A DNA stretch of 64,000 bases, taken from positions 62,001 through 126,000 of the forward strand of contig PADB01000011.1 in NCBI GenBank assembly GCA_002700365.1. Reading direction: 5' to 3'. Positions 19,401-29,301 of this stretch are shown here, one piece after another (the first letter of the stretch is position 1; each line of letters opens with the position of its first letter). This stretch comes from Kordiimonas sp. (GTDB lineage Bacteria > Pseudomonadota > Alphaproteobacteria > Sphingomonadales > Emcibacteraceae). The notes below the pieces were generated by a model. It was not told where the DNA came from. It was given only the letters and a program-made list of their open reading frames with translations, and did no database searches. A program made the position numbers and the translations under genes.

Positions 19401-19802
19401 TTAATCCTGTGGGGCTGCTTCCGTATCCTCACGTCCCAATACCGTAAATAATAAATGCTGGAAATTGTCCGCAATCATATGACTGCGTTTAATAAATTCA
19501 TGCGCCGGCGTTTCTTCAAAAACGCTATGGGCAGTCGTCTGAAATAAATCAAGCCACCGGGCAAAATGTGTTTTTCTGATCTCGCTTATTTGGGCATGTG
19601 CAGGAAAAGGGCGGCCTTCATAACGCGTTGTTTTCAACATCACCCCTGACCAAAAGTCGACCATTTTTGCCAGATGTGTATCCCAATCTTTAATACGCGC
19701 CTGAAAAATCGGCCCGATCAGGTCATCTTCTCTCACCTGTGCATAGAATTGATGCACCAGGTCACGGATACTGTCCTCGCTGATGGTTGCATGTTTGCTC
19801 AT
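19401..19802 (-). CDS. Group III truncated hemoglobin
   Basis: About 133 residues with the group III (Ctb-like) pattern: L-V-H-Q-F-Y-A-Q-V near the start, a central M-V-D-F-W-S-G-V-M-L, then Y-E-G-R-P-F-P-A-H and H-F-A-R-W-L-D-L-F. These globins bind O2 or NO and are linked to microaerobic or nitrosative stress defence. The frame opens further upstream inside the end of sufE. The ATG at 19802 begins M-S-K-H, has a G-rich site ahead of it and lies 16 bp after the sufE stop, so it is preferred. Probably co-transcribed with sufE. Confidence 0.88.
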   Translation of the reverse strand: MSKHATISEDSIRDLVHQFYAQVREDDLIGPIFQARIKDWDTHLAKMVDFWSGVMLKTTRYEGRPFPAHAQISEIRKTHFARWLDLFQTTAHSVFEETPAHEFIKRSHMIADNFQHLLFTVLGREDTEAAPQD

Positions 19803-19818
19803 CCTGCCCCCGTCTGTT

Positions 19819-20223
19819 TTAATTTTTATAGGTCGCGGCAATCGATTTTATTTTTTCCATCATGGAAAATAAGCCATTGGTCCGCATGGGAGAAAGATGC
19901 TTTTCCAGCCCCAGCTGATTTAAGATCGCCTTGGCATCCGTAGATATAATTTCATCCGGTGTTTTATCAGAATAAATCATCAGCAATAAACTGACTAATC
20001 CACGAACAATATGCGCATCACTTTCACCGTTGAAGATCACCTGACCGTCTTTCATGTGGTGTGTCAGCCACACCCGGCTGGTACATCCATGCACACGGTT
20101 TTCTTCGATTTTATCAGCCCCATCCATTTCCGGAAGTTTACGACCCAAATCAATAAGGTATTTATAGCGTTCTTCCCAGTCATCCAGAAATTCAAAAGTA
20201 TCAAGAACGTCGCTAATGGACAT
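19819..20223 (-). CDS. sufE: SufE-family sulfur acceptor
   Basis: A 134-residue SufE/CsdE-fold protein. The sulfur-accepting Cys lies in R-V-H-G-C-T-S-R-V-W (about residue 47), followed by the family pattern I-V-R-G-L-V-S-L-L-L. It takes persulfide sulfur from a SufS/CsdA cysteine desulfurase and passes it to Fe-S cluster assembly. No desulfurase gene is in the window. The truncated globin follows closely on the same strand. Confidence 0.9.
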   Translation of the reverse strand: MSISDVLDTFEFLDDWEERYKYLIDLGRKLPEMDGADKIEENRVHGCTSRVWLTHHMKDGQVIFNGESDAHIVRGLVSLLLMIYSDKTPDEIISTDAKAILNQLGLEKHLSPMRTNGLFSMMEKIKSIAATYKN

Positions 20224-20289
20224 AATATGTGCTTCCTTAAACTACGACCATGATGTGGCCACTTAATTTTTTAACGCAGACCGCTGCTT

Positions 20290-20607
20290 TTAATCGCCCT
20301 GATGTCCCGCAACAGGCTGTCCTTTACGAATCTTAAAATACAGCGTCTCATCCTCTTGGTACTGTTCTAGGATCATATGGCCCGCCTGATGACAAAAATG
20401 AGTTAAATCCAGTTGTGCCATCGGGTCTGTTGCCACCACCGTTAACACATCCCCTATCGCCAGGCCTTCCAGTTGTCGCCGACAACGCAACACCGGTATC
20501 GGGCAGGCCAAGCCTGTGACATCCAGTACCAGCGTTTCGGCGGGGGATGGCTCACATGACCCGGGCCGTAACGTACGACGCTGCGATGTGTCAGCTTTCG
20601 ATGTCAC
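20290..20607 (-). CDS. TusA/SirA-family sulfur carrier
   Basis: A 105-residue protein. After a variable N-terminal extension of about 25 residues it has the TusA core L-D-V-T-G-L-A-C-P-I-P-V-L-R, with the sulfur-carrying Cys in the C-P-x-P motif, and the later D-P-M-A-Q-L-D-L region. TusA relays sulfur for tRNA thiolation and other pathways. It lies next to sufE, and mnmC, whose product acts on the thiolated tRNA wobble uridine, is only 4 kb away. The extension makes it a TusA-like member rather than canonical TusA. Confidence 0.85.
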   Translation of the reverse strand: MTSKADTSQRRTLRPGSCEPSPAETLVLDVTGLACPIPVLRCRRQLEGLAIGDVLTVVATDPMAQLDLTHFCHQAGHMILEQYQEDETLYFKIRKGQPVAGHQGD

Positions 20608-20763
20608 TTTTGCTTCACCTTATAGATAATATTCTTTTGCTCAATAACACCCCGTCTTTAGCAAATATAAACCAAAAGACAAAGGGGCCATTAACCCGAC
20701 TTTAAGAGGTCCGGCCTATAGTCCTCTCTGTATATACCTCAGTGACAACAGGACGCAAAACCG

Positions 20764-23040
20764 ATGCGGGCTCTTATGACATCTGCAATGAACCACTCTG
20801 ACGCACAGACACTTTCCCCCGAAAGTGTCTTTGATGCGTTAAGTGAAGCGGTTCTCGTCTTTGACAATCGACTGACCTTATCGGCATGGAATCACTCAAG
20901 CACAGTCCTGCTCGCGCAATATGTACAGCCCTCCACTGATTTAACGCTGGGGACATTACTGAAACAACTGCCCGCCATCACACCGCTACGAAGCCCCAAC
21001 AGCTTTTCCCCCCAGCCACAAAGACCCAAATCCCAGCCGCCACAAACTTTGCAGGATATGCACGACAGTTTAAAAGCGGGAGACGTTTTACCGTCTTTTA
21101 CTGGTGAATGCCATCTGGGTAAGGGCATCTGGCTGGAAGTCACCCTGCACCCGCAGGAAGATCATAGTTTCTTACTGTCATTACATAATATTTCCCGCTT
21201 TAAGGAATCACTACGTTATTTAGAACGTTCTGCGGAGGCCATGACCCAACAGCTTCTCGAAATTCAGCATCATCGGGAATTTATGGAAGAACAAGCCGCC
21301 AAAATGGTTGGTATGGCAGAAGAACTGGCCATCGCCCAACAGGCCGCCGAGGATACAACTGCCCGTCTGCAATCCACCCTGAACACCATGGCGGATGGCC
21401 TGGTCACGCTGGATATGGACGGCCATATCCAAACCCATAATCACGCTATGAAAAAGATTTTTGGGTATAACAGTGATGAACTATTACAAAGCCATATCCA
21501 GGTACTGATCTCTACAGTCAGTCATAATGGCGAAACTATCACCGATTTTACCGACTTTCTTCAATCCCTGCCGGAAAATGCACAAGGGCAGTCGCTGGCG
21601 GGGATGGCACTGCGTAAAGACGATCAACGTTTTCCCGTTGAACTCGCGATTACCGAACTGCATATGGGCGGGCAAAAACTATTTACTGTCCTGATGCGGG
21701 ATGTCACCGAACGCTATGAGGCGGAAAAACGCATACGTGATATGGCCCTGCAGGACAGCCTAACCGGGCTTGCCAATCGTAATCTGTTCCACCGCCGCCT
21801 GGAAGATGCGCTAAAAAGTGCTAAACGCATGGGAACGAATGTTGCCGTCCTCTTTTTGGATCTCGATAAATTCAAACCTGTGAATGACACTTACGGTCAC
21901 GGCGTCGGCGATGAATTATTGAAAGTCGTGGCCCGCAGACTGGGCTTCTGCTGCCGTGAAGTAGACACCGTAGCCCGTTTAGGCGGGGATGAATTTGCCA
22001 TTGTATTAACCCATATCGTCGACCCCAATGATATTGATAAAGTGGCAAAACGTATTCTTGAGGCCCTGACCCAGTCCATTTGCGTTGAAGACCATAATTT
22101 GCACGTTGGCACAAGCATCGGCGTGAGCTTTTTCCCCGCAGACGCAGACGATCCTGATGAATTGATCCGCATGGCCGATGTCGCCCTGTATCAGGCCAAA
22201 GACGATGGCCGCGGCGTTTACCGTTTATACAACCCCGCCATGGATACCAAGGCCCGCGATAGCAAGGCAATGGAAGAAGAACTGGAGCATGCGCTGTTAA
22301 ATGATGAATTTGCATTGGTCTATCAGCCGCAGGTCGATGCCATGGATGGCCATGTGATCGGCGTCGAAGCACTAATCCGTTGGCAACACCCGGAAAAAGG
22401 CGTTATCCCGCCATTGACCTTTATTCCAAAGGCAGAAGACACCGGCCTGATTTTACCGTTGGGTAAATGGGTACTCCGCACCGCCTGTAAACAGGCGCAA
22501 CGATGGCAGGCGATGGGACTGCCCCCCATGCGCATATGTGTCAATATTTCCGCCCGCCAATTCGAAGCCGATGATTTTATCACTACCGTTGAAAATATTC
22601 TGGCGGAAACGGGGCTTGACCCGCAATGGCTGGAACTGGAAATCACCGAAGGCATGGTCATCGACAAAGTGGAACAGGTGGTCAAACGTCTGCAACGGTT
22701 ATCCCAATTGGGTATCCGGCTGGCCATTGATGATTTTGGCACTGGATATAGCTCACTGTCTTATCTGAAACGGTTTGCCGTCCACGCCCTTAAAATCGAC
22801 CGTTCCTTTATCCGCGACATTACCGAAGACCATGATGATGAAGCGATCACGGACGCCATTATCCGACTGGGCCATAGTCTGGGACTGGAGATCATCGCCG
22901 AAGGCGTGGAAACAGACGATCATGTCCGTCTTCTGCGGCAAAAAGGCTGTGATATCTTCCAAGGTTTCCATTTCAGCAAACCGCTTGCGACGGGTGAAGT
23001 CGAAAGCTGGATCACAGCATATAATAAAGAACGTCACTAA
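20764..23040 (+). CDS. PAS-GGDEF-EAL cyclic-di-GMP enzyme
   Basis: A 758-residue soluble protein with no membrane segments. An N-terminal PAS-like region and a coiled coil (about 150-200) are followed by a second PAS domain (about 205-320), a GGDEF domain with intact R-L-G-G-D-E-F near 405, and an EAL domain with G-V-E-A-L-I-R-W near 533 plus D-D-F-G-T-G-Y-S-S-L. Both catalytic signatures are complete, so it could both make and degrade c-di-GMP, with the PAS input deciding the balance. It is monocistronic. An ATG four codons further in is an alternative start. Confidence 0.92.
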   Translation: MRALMTSAMNHSDAQTLSPESVFDALSEAVLVFDNRLTLSAWNHSSTVLLAQYVQPSTDLTLGTLLKQLPAITPLRSPNSFSPQPQRPKSQPPQTLQDMHDSLKAGDVLPSFTGECHLGKGIWLEVTLHPQEDHSFLLSLHNISRFKESLRYLERSAEAMTQQLLEIQHHREFMEEQAAKMVGMAEELAIAQQAAEDTTARLQSTLNTMADGLVTLDMDGHIQTHNHAMKKIFGYNSDELLQSHIQVLISTVSHNGETITDFTDFLQSLPENAQGQSLAGMALRKDDQRFPVELAITELHMGGQKLFTVLMRDVTERYEAEKRIRDMALQDSLTGLANRNLFHRRLEDALKSAKRMGTNVAVLFLDLDKFKPVNDTYGHGVGDELLKVVARRLGFCCREVDTVARLGGDEFAIVLTHIVDPNDIDKVAKRILEALTQSICVEDHNLHVGTSIGVSFFPADADDPDELIRMADVALYQAKDDGRGVYRLYNPAMDTKARDSKAMEEELEHALLNDEFALVYQPQVDAMDGHVIGVEALIRWQHPEKGVIPPLTFIPKAEDTGLILPLGKWVLRTACKQAQRWQAMGLPPMRICVNISARQFEADDFITTVENILAETGLDPQWLELEITEGMVIDKVEQVVKRLQRLSQLGIRLAIDDFGTGYSSLSYLKRFAVHALKIDRSFIRDITEDHDDEAITDAIIRLGHSLGLEIIAEGVETDDHVRLLRQKGCDIFQGFHFSKPLATGEVESWITAYNKERH

Positions 23041-23230
23041 CGCCTTCTGCACCCGGTCATTTTATATCAATCACCACTGAAATGTCATTCTTCGGCCAGA
23101 TAACAAAGTAATATCTGTGCGTTGATCCAATGGGCTATGCCCTAATGATCGCATGACCTCGTGAGGCGGGTCTTGCTCTGTCTTTCCCGGCGCGGTACAA
23201 AACAGTATCTTCGCAGAAAGGCTAAAACAC

Positions 23231-24460
23231 ATGTCTGACCCGTCTCCCCCCAGCACCCAAACCACACCAACAGCAGATCAGTGCGGCCCTCTGAAAGGTA
23301 TTCGTGTCATTGAAATGGGCCAATTGATTGCCGGGCCCTTTTGCGGCCAACTGCTCGGTGATATGGGTGCGGATGTCATCAAGGTTGAACCGCCGGGAAA
23401 AGGGGATCCTATGCGCGAATGGGGACGCGGCAGTGCCAGTTTATGGTGGTCCGTTATTGCGCGAAACAAAAAGTCAATTACGCTTAATCTGCGGTCCCAT
23501 GAAGGGCAGGATTTGTTAAAACGGCTCGCCCAGGATACGGATATTCTGATTGAAAATTTTCGCCCCGGCACCATGGAAAAATGGGGGCTTGGTTATGATA
23601 TCTTGCGTGAACTTAACCCCGGATTGATTATGGTACGGGTCTCCGGTTATGGACAGACAGGGCCTTATGCCAAACGCGCCGGCTATGGCAGTATTGGCGA
23701 AGCCATGGGGGGACTGCGATATCAATTAGGTTATCCGGACCGCCCGGCCTGCCGGGTCGGTATCAGCATTGGAGATTCCCTCGCCGGGACTTATGCCTGC
23801 ATGGGGGCGCTGGCGGCTTTGCAGCACCGCCATAATACCGGACGCGGGCAAATGGTAGACACGGCCATTTATGAGGCCGTCCTCGCCATGATGGAAGCCA
23901 CTGTGCCGGAATACAGCGAAGGAGGGTTTGTCCGTGAACGCACGGGTTCAATCCTGCCCAAGGTAGCCCCTTCCAATGTGTATCCCTGTCAGGATGGCGA
24001 ATTGCTCATCGGTGCTAATCAGGATACCGTTTTTGCGCGATTGGCCACCGCCATGCACCGCCCGGACCTGGCAGAAGATCCGCGTTATGCCACCCACCTT
24101 GCCCGCGGGGAGCATCAAGCGGAACTAGACGATATCATTGCCCAATGGACTGCACAGAAAACGGTCGCGGAAGTAGAAGCATGCATGGAACAACACGGCG
24201 TTCCTGCCGGACGCCTCTTTAAGGCATCGGATATGTTGGAAGACCCCCATTATCGTGCGCGCGACACCATTGTCGATGTACCCCATCCGGAATTTGACCA
24301 TCTCAAAATGCAAAATGTCTTCCCGCGCCTGTCCGAAAGCCCCGGTACTATTCGCTGGCCCGGCCCGGATCTGGGCGCACATAATGCTGATATTTTTCAG
24401 GACTTGTTAGGGCTTGATGAAGCCGACATCATCGCCTTACGTGAAAAGGGAGTGATTTAA
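23231..24460 (+). CDS. CaiB/BaiF family CoA transferase (class III)
   Basis: A 409-residue family III CoA transferase. The N-terminal G-I-R-V-I-E-M-G-Q-L-I-A-G-P-F segment and G-A-D-V-I-K-V-E-P-P are typical, as is the later V-S-G-Y-G-Q-T-G-P. These enzymes move CoA between acyl groups (formyl-, carnitinyl-, succinyl- or aryl-propionyl-CoA); the substrate here cannot be told. It ends 5 bp before mnmC, so the two are likely co-transcribed, though no functional link is evident. Confidence 0.9.
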   Translation: MSDPSPPSTQTTPTADQCGPLKGIRVIEMGQLIAGPFCGQLLGDMGADVIKVEPPGKGDPMREWGRGSASLWWSVIARNKKSITLNLRSHEGQDLLKRLAQDTDILIENFRPGTMEKWGLGYDILRELNPGLIMVRVSGYGQTGPYAKRAGYGSIGEAMGGLRYQLGYPDRPACRVGISIGDSLAGTYACMGALAALQHRHNTGRGQMVDTAIYEAVLAMMEATVPEYSEGGFVRERTGSILPKVAPSNVYPCQDGELLIGANQDTVFARLATAMHRPDLAEDPRYATHLARGEHQAELDDIIAQWTAQKTVAEVEACMEQHGVPAGRLFKASDMLEDPHYRARDTIVDVPHPEFDHLKMQNVFPRLSESPGTIRWPGPDLGAHNADIFQDLLGLDEADIIALREKGVI

Positions 24461-24465
24461 CCCCT

Positions 24466-26676
24466 ATGTCATCAGATTCTGATAGGGACAAAAGGGGTGT
24501 CTCCGCGGTCCCACCATCCCCTCACATAAACTGGCGCGATAATAATGTGCCGGAATCAGTGCTGTATGGCGATATATACTATGCACCTGAGAATGGGCTG
24601 GCCGAAAGCCAGCATGTCTTTTTAGAAGGGATCGGTGCCCCTGGCATCTGGACTGACAGAGACCATATCACCATTGGCGAGACCGGGTTTGGTACAGGGC
24701 TCAATTTTCTTGCCACCTGGCATTTATGGCGTAAAACTGCTCAAAAAGATTCCTGCCTGCATTATATCTCCACTGAAAAACACCCTCTGCATCGCACAGA
24801 GATCACACGCGCCTTAAGCCCATGGCAAAGCCTGGAAGACGAAATCCGCACACTGTTAAGCCACTACCCCGATAACCCATTGCAGGAACTTCAGGGCTAT
24901 CAGCGTTTTCAATTTGACGAAGGCCGCGTCACCCTAACCTTATGCGTAGGGGATTGTGCCTCACAATTGTCCCGGCTCACGTCACAGACAGGATGCGTGG
25001 ACGCCTGGTATCTGGATGGCTTTTCCCCCGCTAAAAATCCCGACATGTGGTGTGATGCTGTCTATCAGCAGCTTGGGCGCCTGTCTGCACCCTATGCGCG
25101 GCTCGCAACATTTACGGCAGCGGGCCACGTGCGCCGCGGCCTGACCGCAGCTGGGTTCCACATGGAAAAGTCCCCCGGTTACGGACGCAAACGGGAAAGA
25201 TTGATTGGTCGTTACCAACCGAATGTCACCTCCATAACCGATAATATCAACCCCGCCGATAGTAACAGACGCACCACCCCTATTCATGCCAAAAGACGTT
25301 ATAGCCATAGTGAAAAACCGTGGTTTCATCTTTCATCACCGCTAAAGTCAGGGGCCCGGATTGCGGTTATCGGTGCCGGAATCGCGGGGCTAACTGTAGC
25401 CCACCGGCTTAAACAACAAGGTTTCCACCCTGAAGTCTATGACCAGCATGATCATGTTATGTCGACCGGTTCCGGCAATCCTGCAGGTATGCTGGACCTG
25501 TATCTTACCGCAGGCGACAGCCTGGGACGCAAATTTGGATTGCGCGCCTATTTATATGCTCTGCGTCACTACGGCCAGCTTGCCCAACACAATAAAGGAG
25601 AGGAAATCTTCCGTCGTTGCGGGCTGGTCAAAATACCGAAAGATGAAAAACAGGCAGATATTCTGGGTCGTGTATTGCAACAAAACCTGCTGCCGCCAAC
25701 CCACCTTCAACAGGCCAACGCCACCCACATTCAACAAGCCGGAGGACCGGAGACTCCCCCTTTTGATCCAGTCCTTTACCTCCCGCAGGCCGGCATGCTC
25801 TTTCCGCATAACATTGGCGCGCTTCTTTCCACCGACATTCCCGTGAAATTGAAAAATCGCATCACAATGTTGCAAGAGATGACCCTAAACAGCGACTGCA
25901 GTGATGATGTAAATCTAGCGGGCAACAATACTGATAATGAAAATAAGCAATGGCAATTAATAGATGATAGCGGAACAGTCATCTCATGCGTTGACGCCGT
26001 CATTCTTACTGCCGGGGCCGAAGCGATTGACCTGACGCAGGCAGAACATTTGCCCGTACGCATCAGCCGGGGTCAAATTTGTATCATTCCAGCATCACAG
26101 AGCAAACCAGATCAGCAGCATATATTAAGTGGCAAGGGCTATGTCCTCCCTCCCCTGAATAATAATGATCGCGATATGCCCTATCAGGTTGTCGGGGCCA
26201 CATATGACAAATTACCGGACCACCCCCGCCCTTTACCAACAGAGGTCACAAAAACAGGCCAGACCGATATCGCCAGCCGCCTAAGGAACATCGCGCCGCA
26301 TATTCACTTTCCCCCCAGCCCAAGTGCAGTGGATAAAGAAACGGCCGGGGCAACCATAGCTGGCCGCACTTCTGTGCGCGCATATCTGCCGGACCATATG
26401 CCAATTTGTGGCCCATTGCCTATTAAAGCTGCTTATCAACAAGCCTATGCTGCACTCATCGACGGCAAAAAAGGCCCCGTATATCCTTCTGCACCTTATT
26501 ATAAAGGCTTGTATGTGATGGCCGGGTTGAGCGCCCGCGGCCTGACCACAGCGCCATTGCTTGCAGAGATCCTCACCAGCCTGATTTTCGGCACACCGCC
26601 CCCCGTGGAAGATGATATTGTGCAGGCCCTACATCCCGCCCGTTTCCTGATACGTGACATCCGCCGGGGAAGATAA
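24466..26676 (+). CDS. mnmC: Bifunctional tRNA wobble-uridine modification enzyme MnmC
   Basis: A 736-residue fusion, slightly longer than the E. coli enzyme. The N-terminal methyltransferase half has the SAM loop G-E-T-G-F-G-T-G-L-N-F near residue 67 and the catalytic-site region W-Y-L-D-G-F-S-P-A-K-N-P. The C-terminal half begins with an FAD Rossmann motif G-A-G-I-A-G-L near 300. The protein converts cmnm5s2U34 to nm5 and then mnm5 in certain tRNAs. Both halves look intact. It follows the CoA transferase gene with a 5-bp gap. Confidence 0.93.
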   Translation: MSSDSDRDKRGVSAVPPSPHINWRDNNVPESVLYGDIYYAPENGLAESQHVFLEGIGAPGIWTDRDHITIGETGFGTGLNFLATWHLWRKTAQKDSCLHYISTEKHPLHRTEITRALSPWQSLEDEIRTLLSHYPDNPLQELQGYQRFQFDEGRVTLTLCVGDCASQLSRLTSQTGCVDAWYLDGFSPAKNPDMWCDAVYQQLGRLSAPYARLATFTAAGHVRRGLTAAGFHMEKSPGYGRKRERLIGRYQPNVTSITDNINPADSNRRTTPIHAKRRYSHSEKPWFHLSSPLKSGARIAVIGAGIAGLTVAHRLKQQGFHPEVYDQHDHVMSTGSGNPAGMLDLYLTAGDSLGRKFGLRAYLYALRHYGQLAQHNKGEEIFRRCGLVKIPKDEKQADILGRVLQQNLLPPTHLQQANATHIQQAGGPETPPFDPVLYLPQAGMLFPHNIGALLSTDIPVKLKNRITMLQEMTLNSDCSDDVNLAGNNTDNENKQWQLIDDSGTVISCVDAVILTAGAEAIDLTQAEHLPVRISRGQICIIPASQSKPDQQHILSGKGYVLPPLNNNDRDMPYQVVGATYDKLPDHPRPLPTEVTKTGQTDIASRLRNIAPHIHFPPSPSAVDKETAGATIAGRTSVRAYLPDHMPICGPLPIKAAYQQAYAALIDGKKGPVYPSAPYYKGLYVMAGLSARGLTTAPLLAEILTSLIFGTPPPVEDDIVQALHPARFLIRDIRRGR

Positions 26677-26764
26677 TTGCCTTTTGACGCACCGATTTTA
26701 CTGTAAAGTATCACCCTACCTCTGTTATTCTTCTGCTGAAGGAATTTAGTGCAGGAGTAATAAT

Positions 26765-27313
26765 ATGGTTGATATCCCCGGTATCGCAGATGACGCGGAT
26801 ATGATGGATGTTTTCGCACAATATCCAGCCTATCTTCCACCACTCATGCAAGTCTTCGATCATATTCTGCGTAATAAAAAAAGCCAGCTATCCTCTGGGC
26901 AACTGGAATTGATGGCGGCCTATGTCAGTGGCCTTAATAATTGCCTTTATTGTCAGGAAATTCACAACTACGTTGCCAATGCTTTTGGGGTCGATCTGGG
27001 CGTAACGCAGGCCTTACTCGATGATCTGGACACAGCCCCAATTTCCGCAAACCTGAAACCGTTATTTGCCTATCTGCGCAAATTAACTCATGATCCCTCT
27101 TCCTTAGAGCAAGGCGATGTTGACAGCATTTTACAGGCAGGATGGGATGATAAAACAATTTTTGATATTGTTTCTGTCTGCGCGTTGAGCAATTTCATTA
27201 ATCGTTTTGTCGAAGGTATGGGCATTACCCGCACCCCAGGAAGAACGACATTACTGCCGAAAGAGATTATGCGGGAAGATTACACAACACTCATTGACCT
27301 GGTCCTGGATTAA
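26765..27313 (+). CDS. AhpD-like peroxidase-related / carboxymuconolactone decarboxylase family protein
   Basis: A 182-residue alpha-helical protein of the AhpD superfamily. The core motif N-C-L-Y-C-Q-E-I-H (C-x2-C-x3-H) near residues 57-65 is the redox and proton-relay site of AhpD-type alkylhydroperoxidases. CAGGAG precedes the ATG. It points toward the end of the phenol hydroxylase operon (convergent). It might detoxify peroxides produced by uncoupled oxygenase turnover, but nothing in the sequence proves the link. Confidence 0.85.
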   Translation: MVDIPGIADDADMMDVFAQYPAYLPPLMQVFDHILRNKKSQLSSGQLELMAAYVSGLNNCLYCQEIHNYVANAFGVDLGVTQALLDDLDTAPISANLKPLFAYLRKLTHDPSSLEQGDVDSILQAGWDDKTIFDIVSVCALSNFINRFVEGMGITRTPGRTTLLPKEIMREDYTTLIDLVLD

Positions 27314-27469
27314 AAGACATCAGCTCAATTCACGGGGCCCAATAGCAACGACAACTTCTGCAGCCATTACAGAACAAGCAAAAGCTTTCCTAGCCCTGTT
27401 GACCAGGCACCAAGCCTTTGCAGAAATCATGCTTTCCAGCACCCATAGGGGAGCGTTGACAGAAATAGA

Positions 27470-27781
27470 TTATTTCTGCTGAGATTTATAAAATTTTCCT
27501 TGTGGATCAATTAACAAGTCACCCTCAGGGAACACCTTACAGGCCAACACCACGCCCGCCGCTTCGTCCGCCTCGCTGACATGGGCCCTGCTCATTTTAC
27601 CCACATGATATTGGCCAGAAACCACCCGAACCTTACAAACTCCACAGCCACCTGCCCGGCACCCTACGGGGATTTTGCTTAATCCTGCCCGGTGCATCGC
27701 CACGAGGACGGACACGCCTTCCGGGCAGGATATTTCTGTTTCCCCATCAGTCAGGGAAATCTTGTGAGACGCTTTATTCAT
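27470..27781 (-). CDS. dmpQ: Phenol hydroxylase accessory [2Fe-2S] ferredoxin
   Basis: A 103-residue plant-type ferredoxin with cluster ligands Cys41, Cys46, Cys49 and Cys81 (C-x4-C-x2-C, then a distal Cys in V-L-A-C-K). It is the last gene of the operon, in the dmpQ/xylT-like position. In pseudomonads XylT-type ferredoxins reactivate catechol 2,3-dioxygenase by reducing its iron. No such dioxygenase gene is in the window, so its partner is either elsewhere or it serves the hydroxylase. Confidence 0.85.
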   Translation of the reverse strand: MNKASHKISLTDGETEISCPEGVSVLVAMHRAGLSKIPVGCRAGGCGVCKVRVVSGQYHVGKMSRAHVSEADEAAGVVLACKVFPEGDLLIDPQGKFYKSQQK

Positions 27782-27798
27782 ATGGCGTAATGCCTGTG

Positions 27799-28863
27799 CT
27801 AAATCCTTTTAAACAAAGGACTACGCGCTAATGCTGCTTCGCCATCGCCTTGTGATACGAATTTCTCAGTGAAGATATCTTTTTCAAACAACCGGCCCTT
27901 CATCAAAGTGCGAATGCACGCTTCAATCATAGGTGGCGGCCCACAAAGATAAGCCTGATTGCCTTTGAACTGGCCCTCAAAATGGCGTTCGGCTACTTCA
28001 TTGATAAATCCAACTTCCCCATCCCAGTTGTCACCCTCTTTCATTTCGGATAACGCGGGCACATAGATAAAGTTATCATACTTTGCGTCCAGGTCGCGGA
28101 AGAGATCTTCGTAGTACAGATCAGCTTTAGAGCGTACTCCATGGAAAAGCACAATATCATCTGTGCAGCCCTCTTCAAGCAATTCCTGCACCATTGATTT
28201 TGGACTGGATAGCCCCGAACCACCGGCAATAAACAACATCGGCATTTTTTGCGATTTGCGTACGAAGAAACGACCGTAAGGACCAGACAATTTCACATTG
28301 TCCCCCACCGCCAGTTTTTGATGGATATGGGTGGTCATCGCCCCATCGGGCACCAGTCTGATGTGTAATTCAATAATCTTTTCACTGGGGCCATTGGCAA
28401 TGGAAAAGGCGCGGGCGCCATCAATACCGTCAATTTCTAACTGAATATATTGACCGGCCTGAAATTCCATCTCTGCATCATCATCTAATGTCAGAAAGAC
28501 ACCCTTGATATCCGGGGACAAATCCTTCAGGTCACTGACCGTTGCCTGATAATCTTCCACTGGCAAATAGCGGGCGTCTTCGTCCTCTTCGATTTCAGCT
28601 TCAATTGTGGTGTCGTCTTCCAGCGTTGCACAGCATGCCAGAGCCTTACCTTCATCACGCTCAAAATCCATCAGCGCGAAAGGCGATGCTTCACCATGAT
28701 CGATTTCGCCCTCCAGAATATCTACTTTGCACGAACTGCAAAGCCCGTGACAGCACTGATAGGGGATATAGATGCCCGCCCGCAAGCAGGCATCCAGTAT
28801 CGTCTGGCCGTCCTCGACTTCGATGGTCTCCCCGATCGGCTCGATGGTCAGCTCGTACGTCAT
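27799..28863 (-). CDS. dmpP: Phenol hydroxylase reductase (P5)
   Basis: A 354-residue FAD/[2Fe-2S] oxidoreductase. The N-terminal ferredoxin domain has Cys37, Cys42, Cys45 and Cys77. The FAD domain has R-A-F-S-I-A-N, and the NAD domain has G-G-S-G-L-S-S and the terminal C-G-P-P-P-M. It passes electrons from NADH to the diiron hydroxylase. Length equals that of DmpP (353). The start overlaps the dmpO stop by one base (TAATG). Confidence 0.95.
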   Translation of the reverse strand: MTYELTIEPIGETIEVEDGQTILDACLRAGIYIPYQCCHGLCSSCKVDILEGEIDHGEASPFALMDFERDEGKALACCATLEDDTTIEAEIEEDEDARYLPVEDYQATVSDLKDLSPDIKGVFLTLDDDAEMEFQAGQYIQLEIDGIDGARAFSIANGPSEKIIELHIRLVPDGAMTTHIHQKLAVGDNVKLSGPYGRFFVRKSQKMPMLFIAGGSGLSSPKSMVQELLEEGCTDDIVLFHGVRSKADLYYEDLFRDLDAKYDNFIYVPALSEMKEGDNWDGEVGFINEVAERHFEGQFKGNQAYLCGPPPMIEACIRTLMKGRLFEKDIFTEKFVSQGDGEAALARSPLFKRI

Positions 28864-29222
28864 TAGCTTGCAACTCCGCCAATACCGTTCAGGCCCGGGG
28901 TTGTAAACCGGAACAGTGATTTATGGTGTGCCCCTAAATCTTCTAATGTCTGGTCCGGCTCTGGGGAGATCGGCTTATGGTCCAATGTCCATTCCACCGC
29001 ATCCCAATCAATTTTCTCAAATTCAGGATGGGCACTGTACACATTAGGCAATAATTCCGACACCAACGCCCCAAACGGCATGTCCGGCGATAACGGTACA
29101 CATACTGGCGCACAGAACATCAAATGCTTTTCCCAGTTAATGTAAATCAGGATGTTGCCATGAAAGTTTTCACGTTTATCCAGCGGTTCAAATTTATATT
29201 CACCAATTGAGGTTACAGGCAT
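28863..29222 (-). CDS. dmpO: Phenol hydroxylase gamma subunit (P4)
   Basis: About 119 residues, the same length as DmpO. It contains F-H-G-N-I-L-I-Y-I-N-W and the W-D-A-V-E-W-T-L-D region typical of the small hydroxylase subunit, which packs against the alpha-beta core. The frame opens four codons earlier, but GGAGG lies just before the ATG at 29222 (M-P-V-T-S-I-G), so that is the start. Confidence 0.92.
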   Translation of the reverse strand: MPVTSIGEYKFEPLDKRENFHGNILIYINWEKHLMFCAPVCVPLSPDMPFGALVSELLPNVYSAHPEFEKIDWDAVEWTLDHKPISPEPDQTLEDLGAHHKSLFRFTTPGLNGIGGVAS

Positions 29223-29301
29223 TATCGCCTCCATCTTCTCATAACATCATTAAACACGGTTCGGGCGACGGAGTATCAGGCCGCCGCCCTCCTGCATGGA
29301 T

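Noticed and set aside
27314-27469. Coding potential between the AhpD-like gene and dmpQ
   Set aside because: The only frame here is an out-of-frame run-on of the AhpD region. No start or family feature is present.
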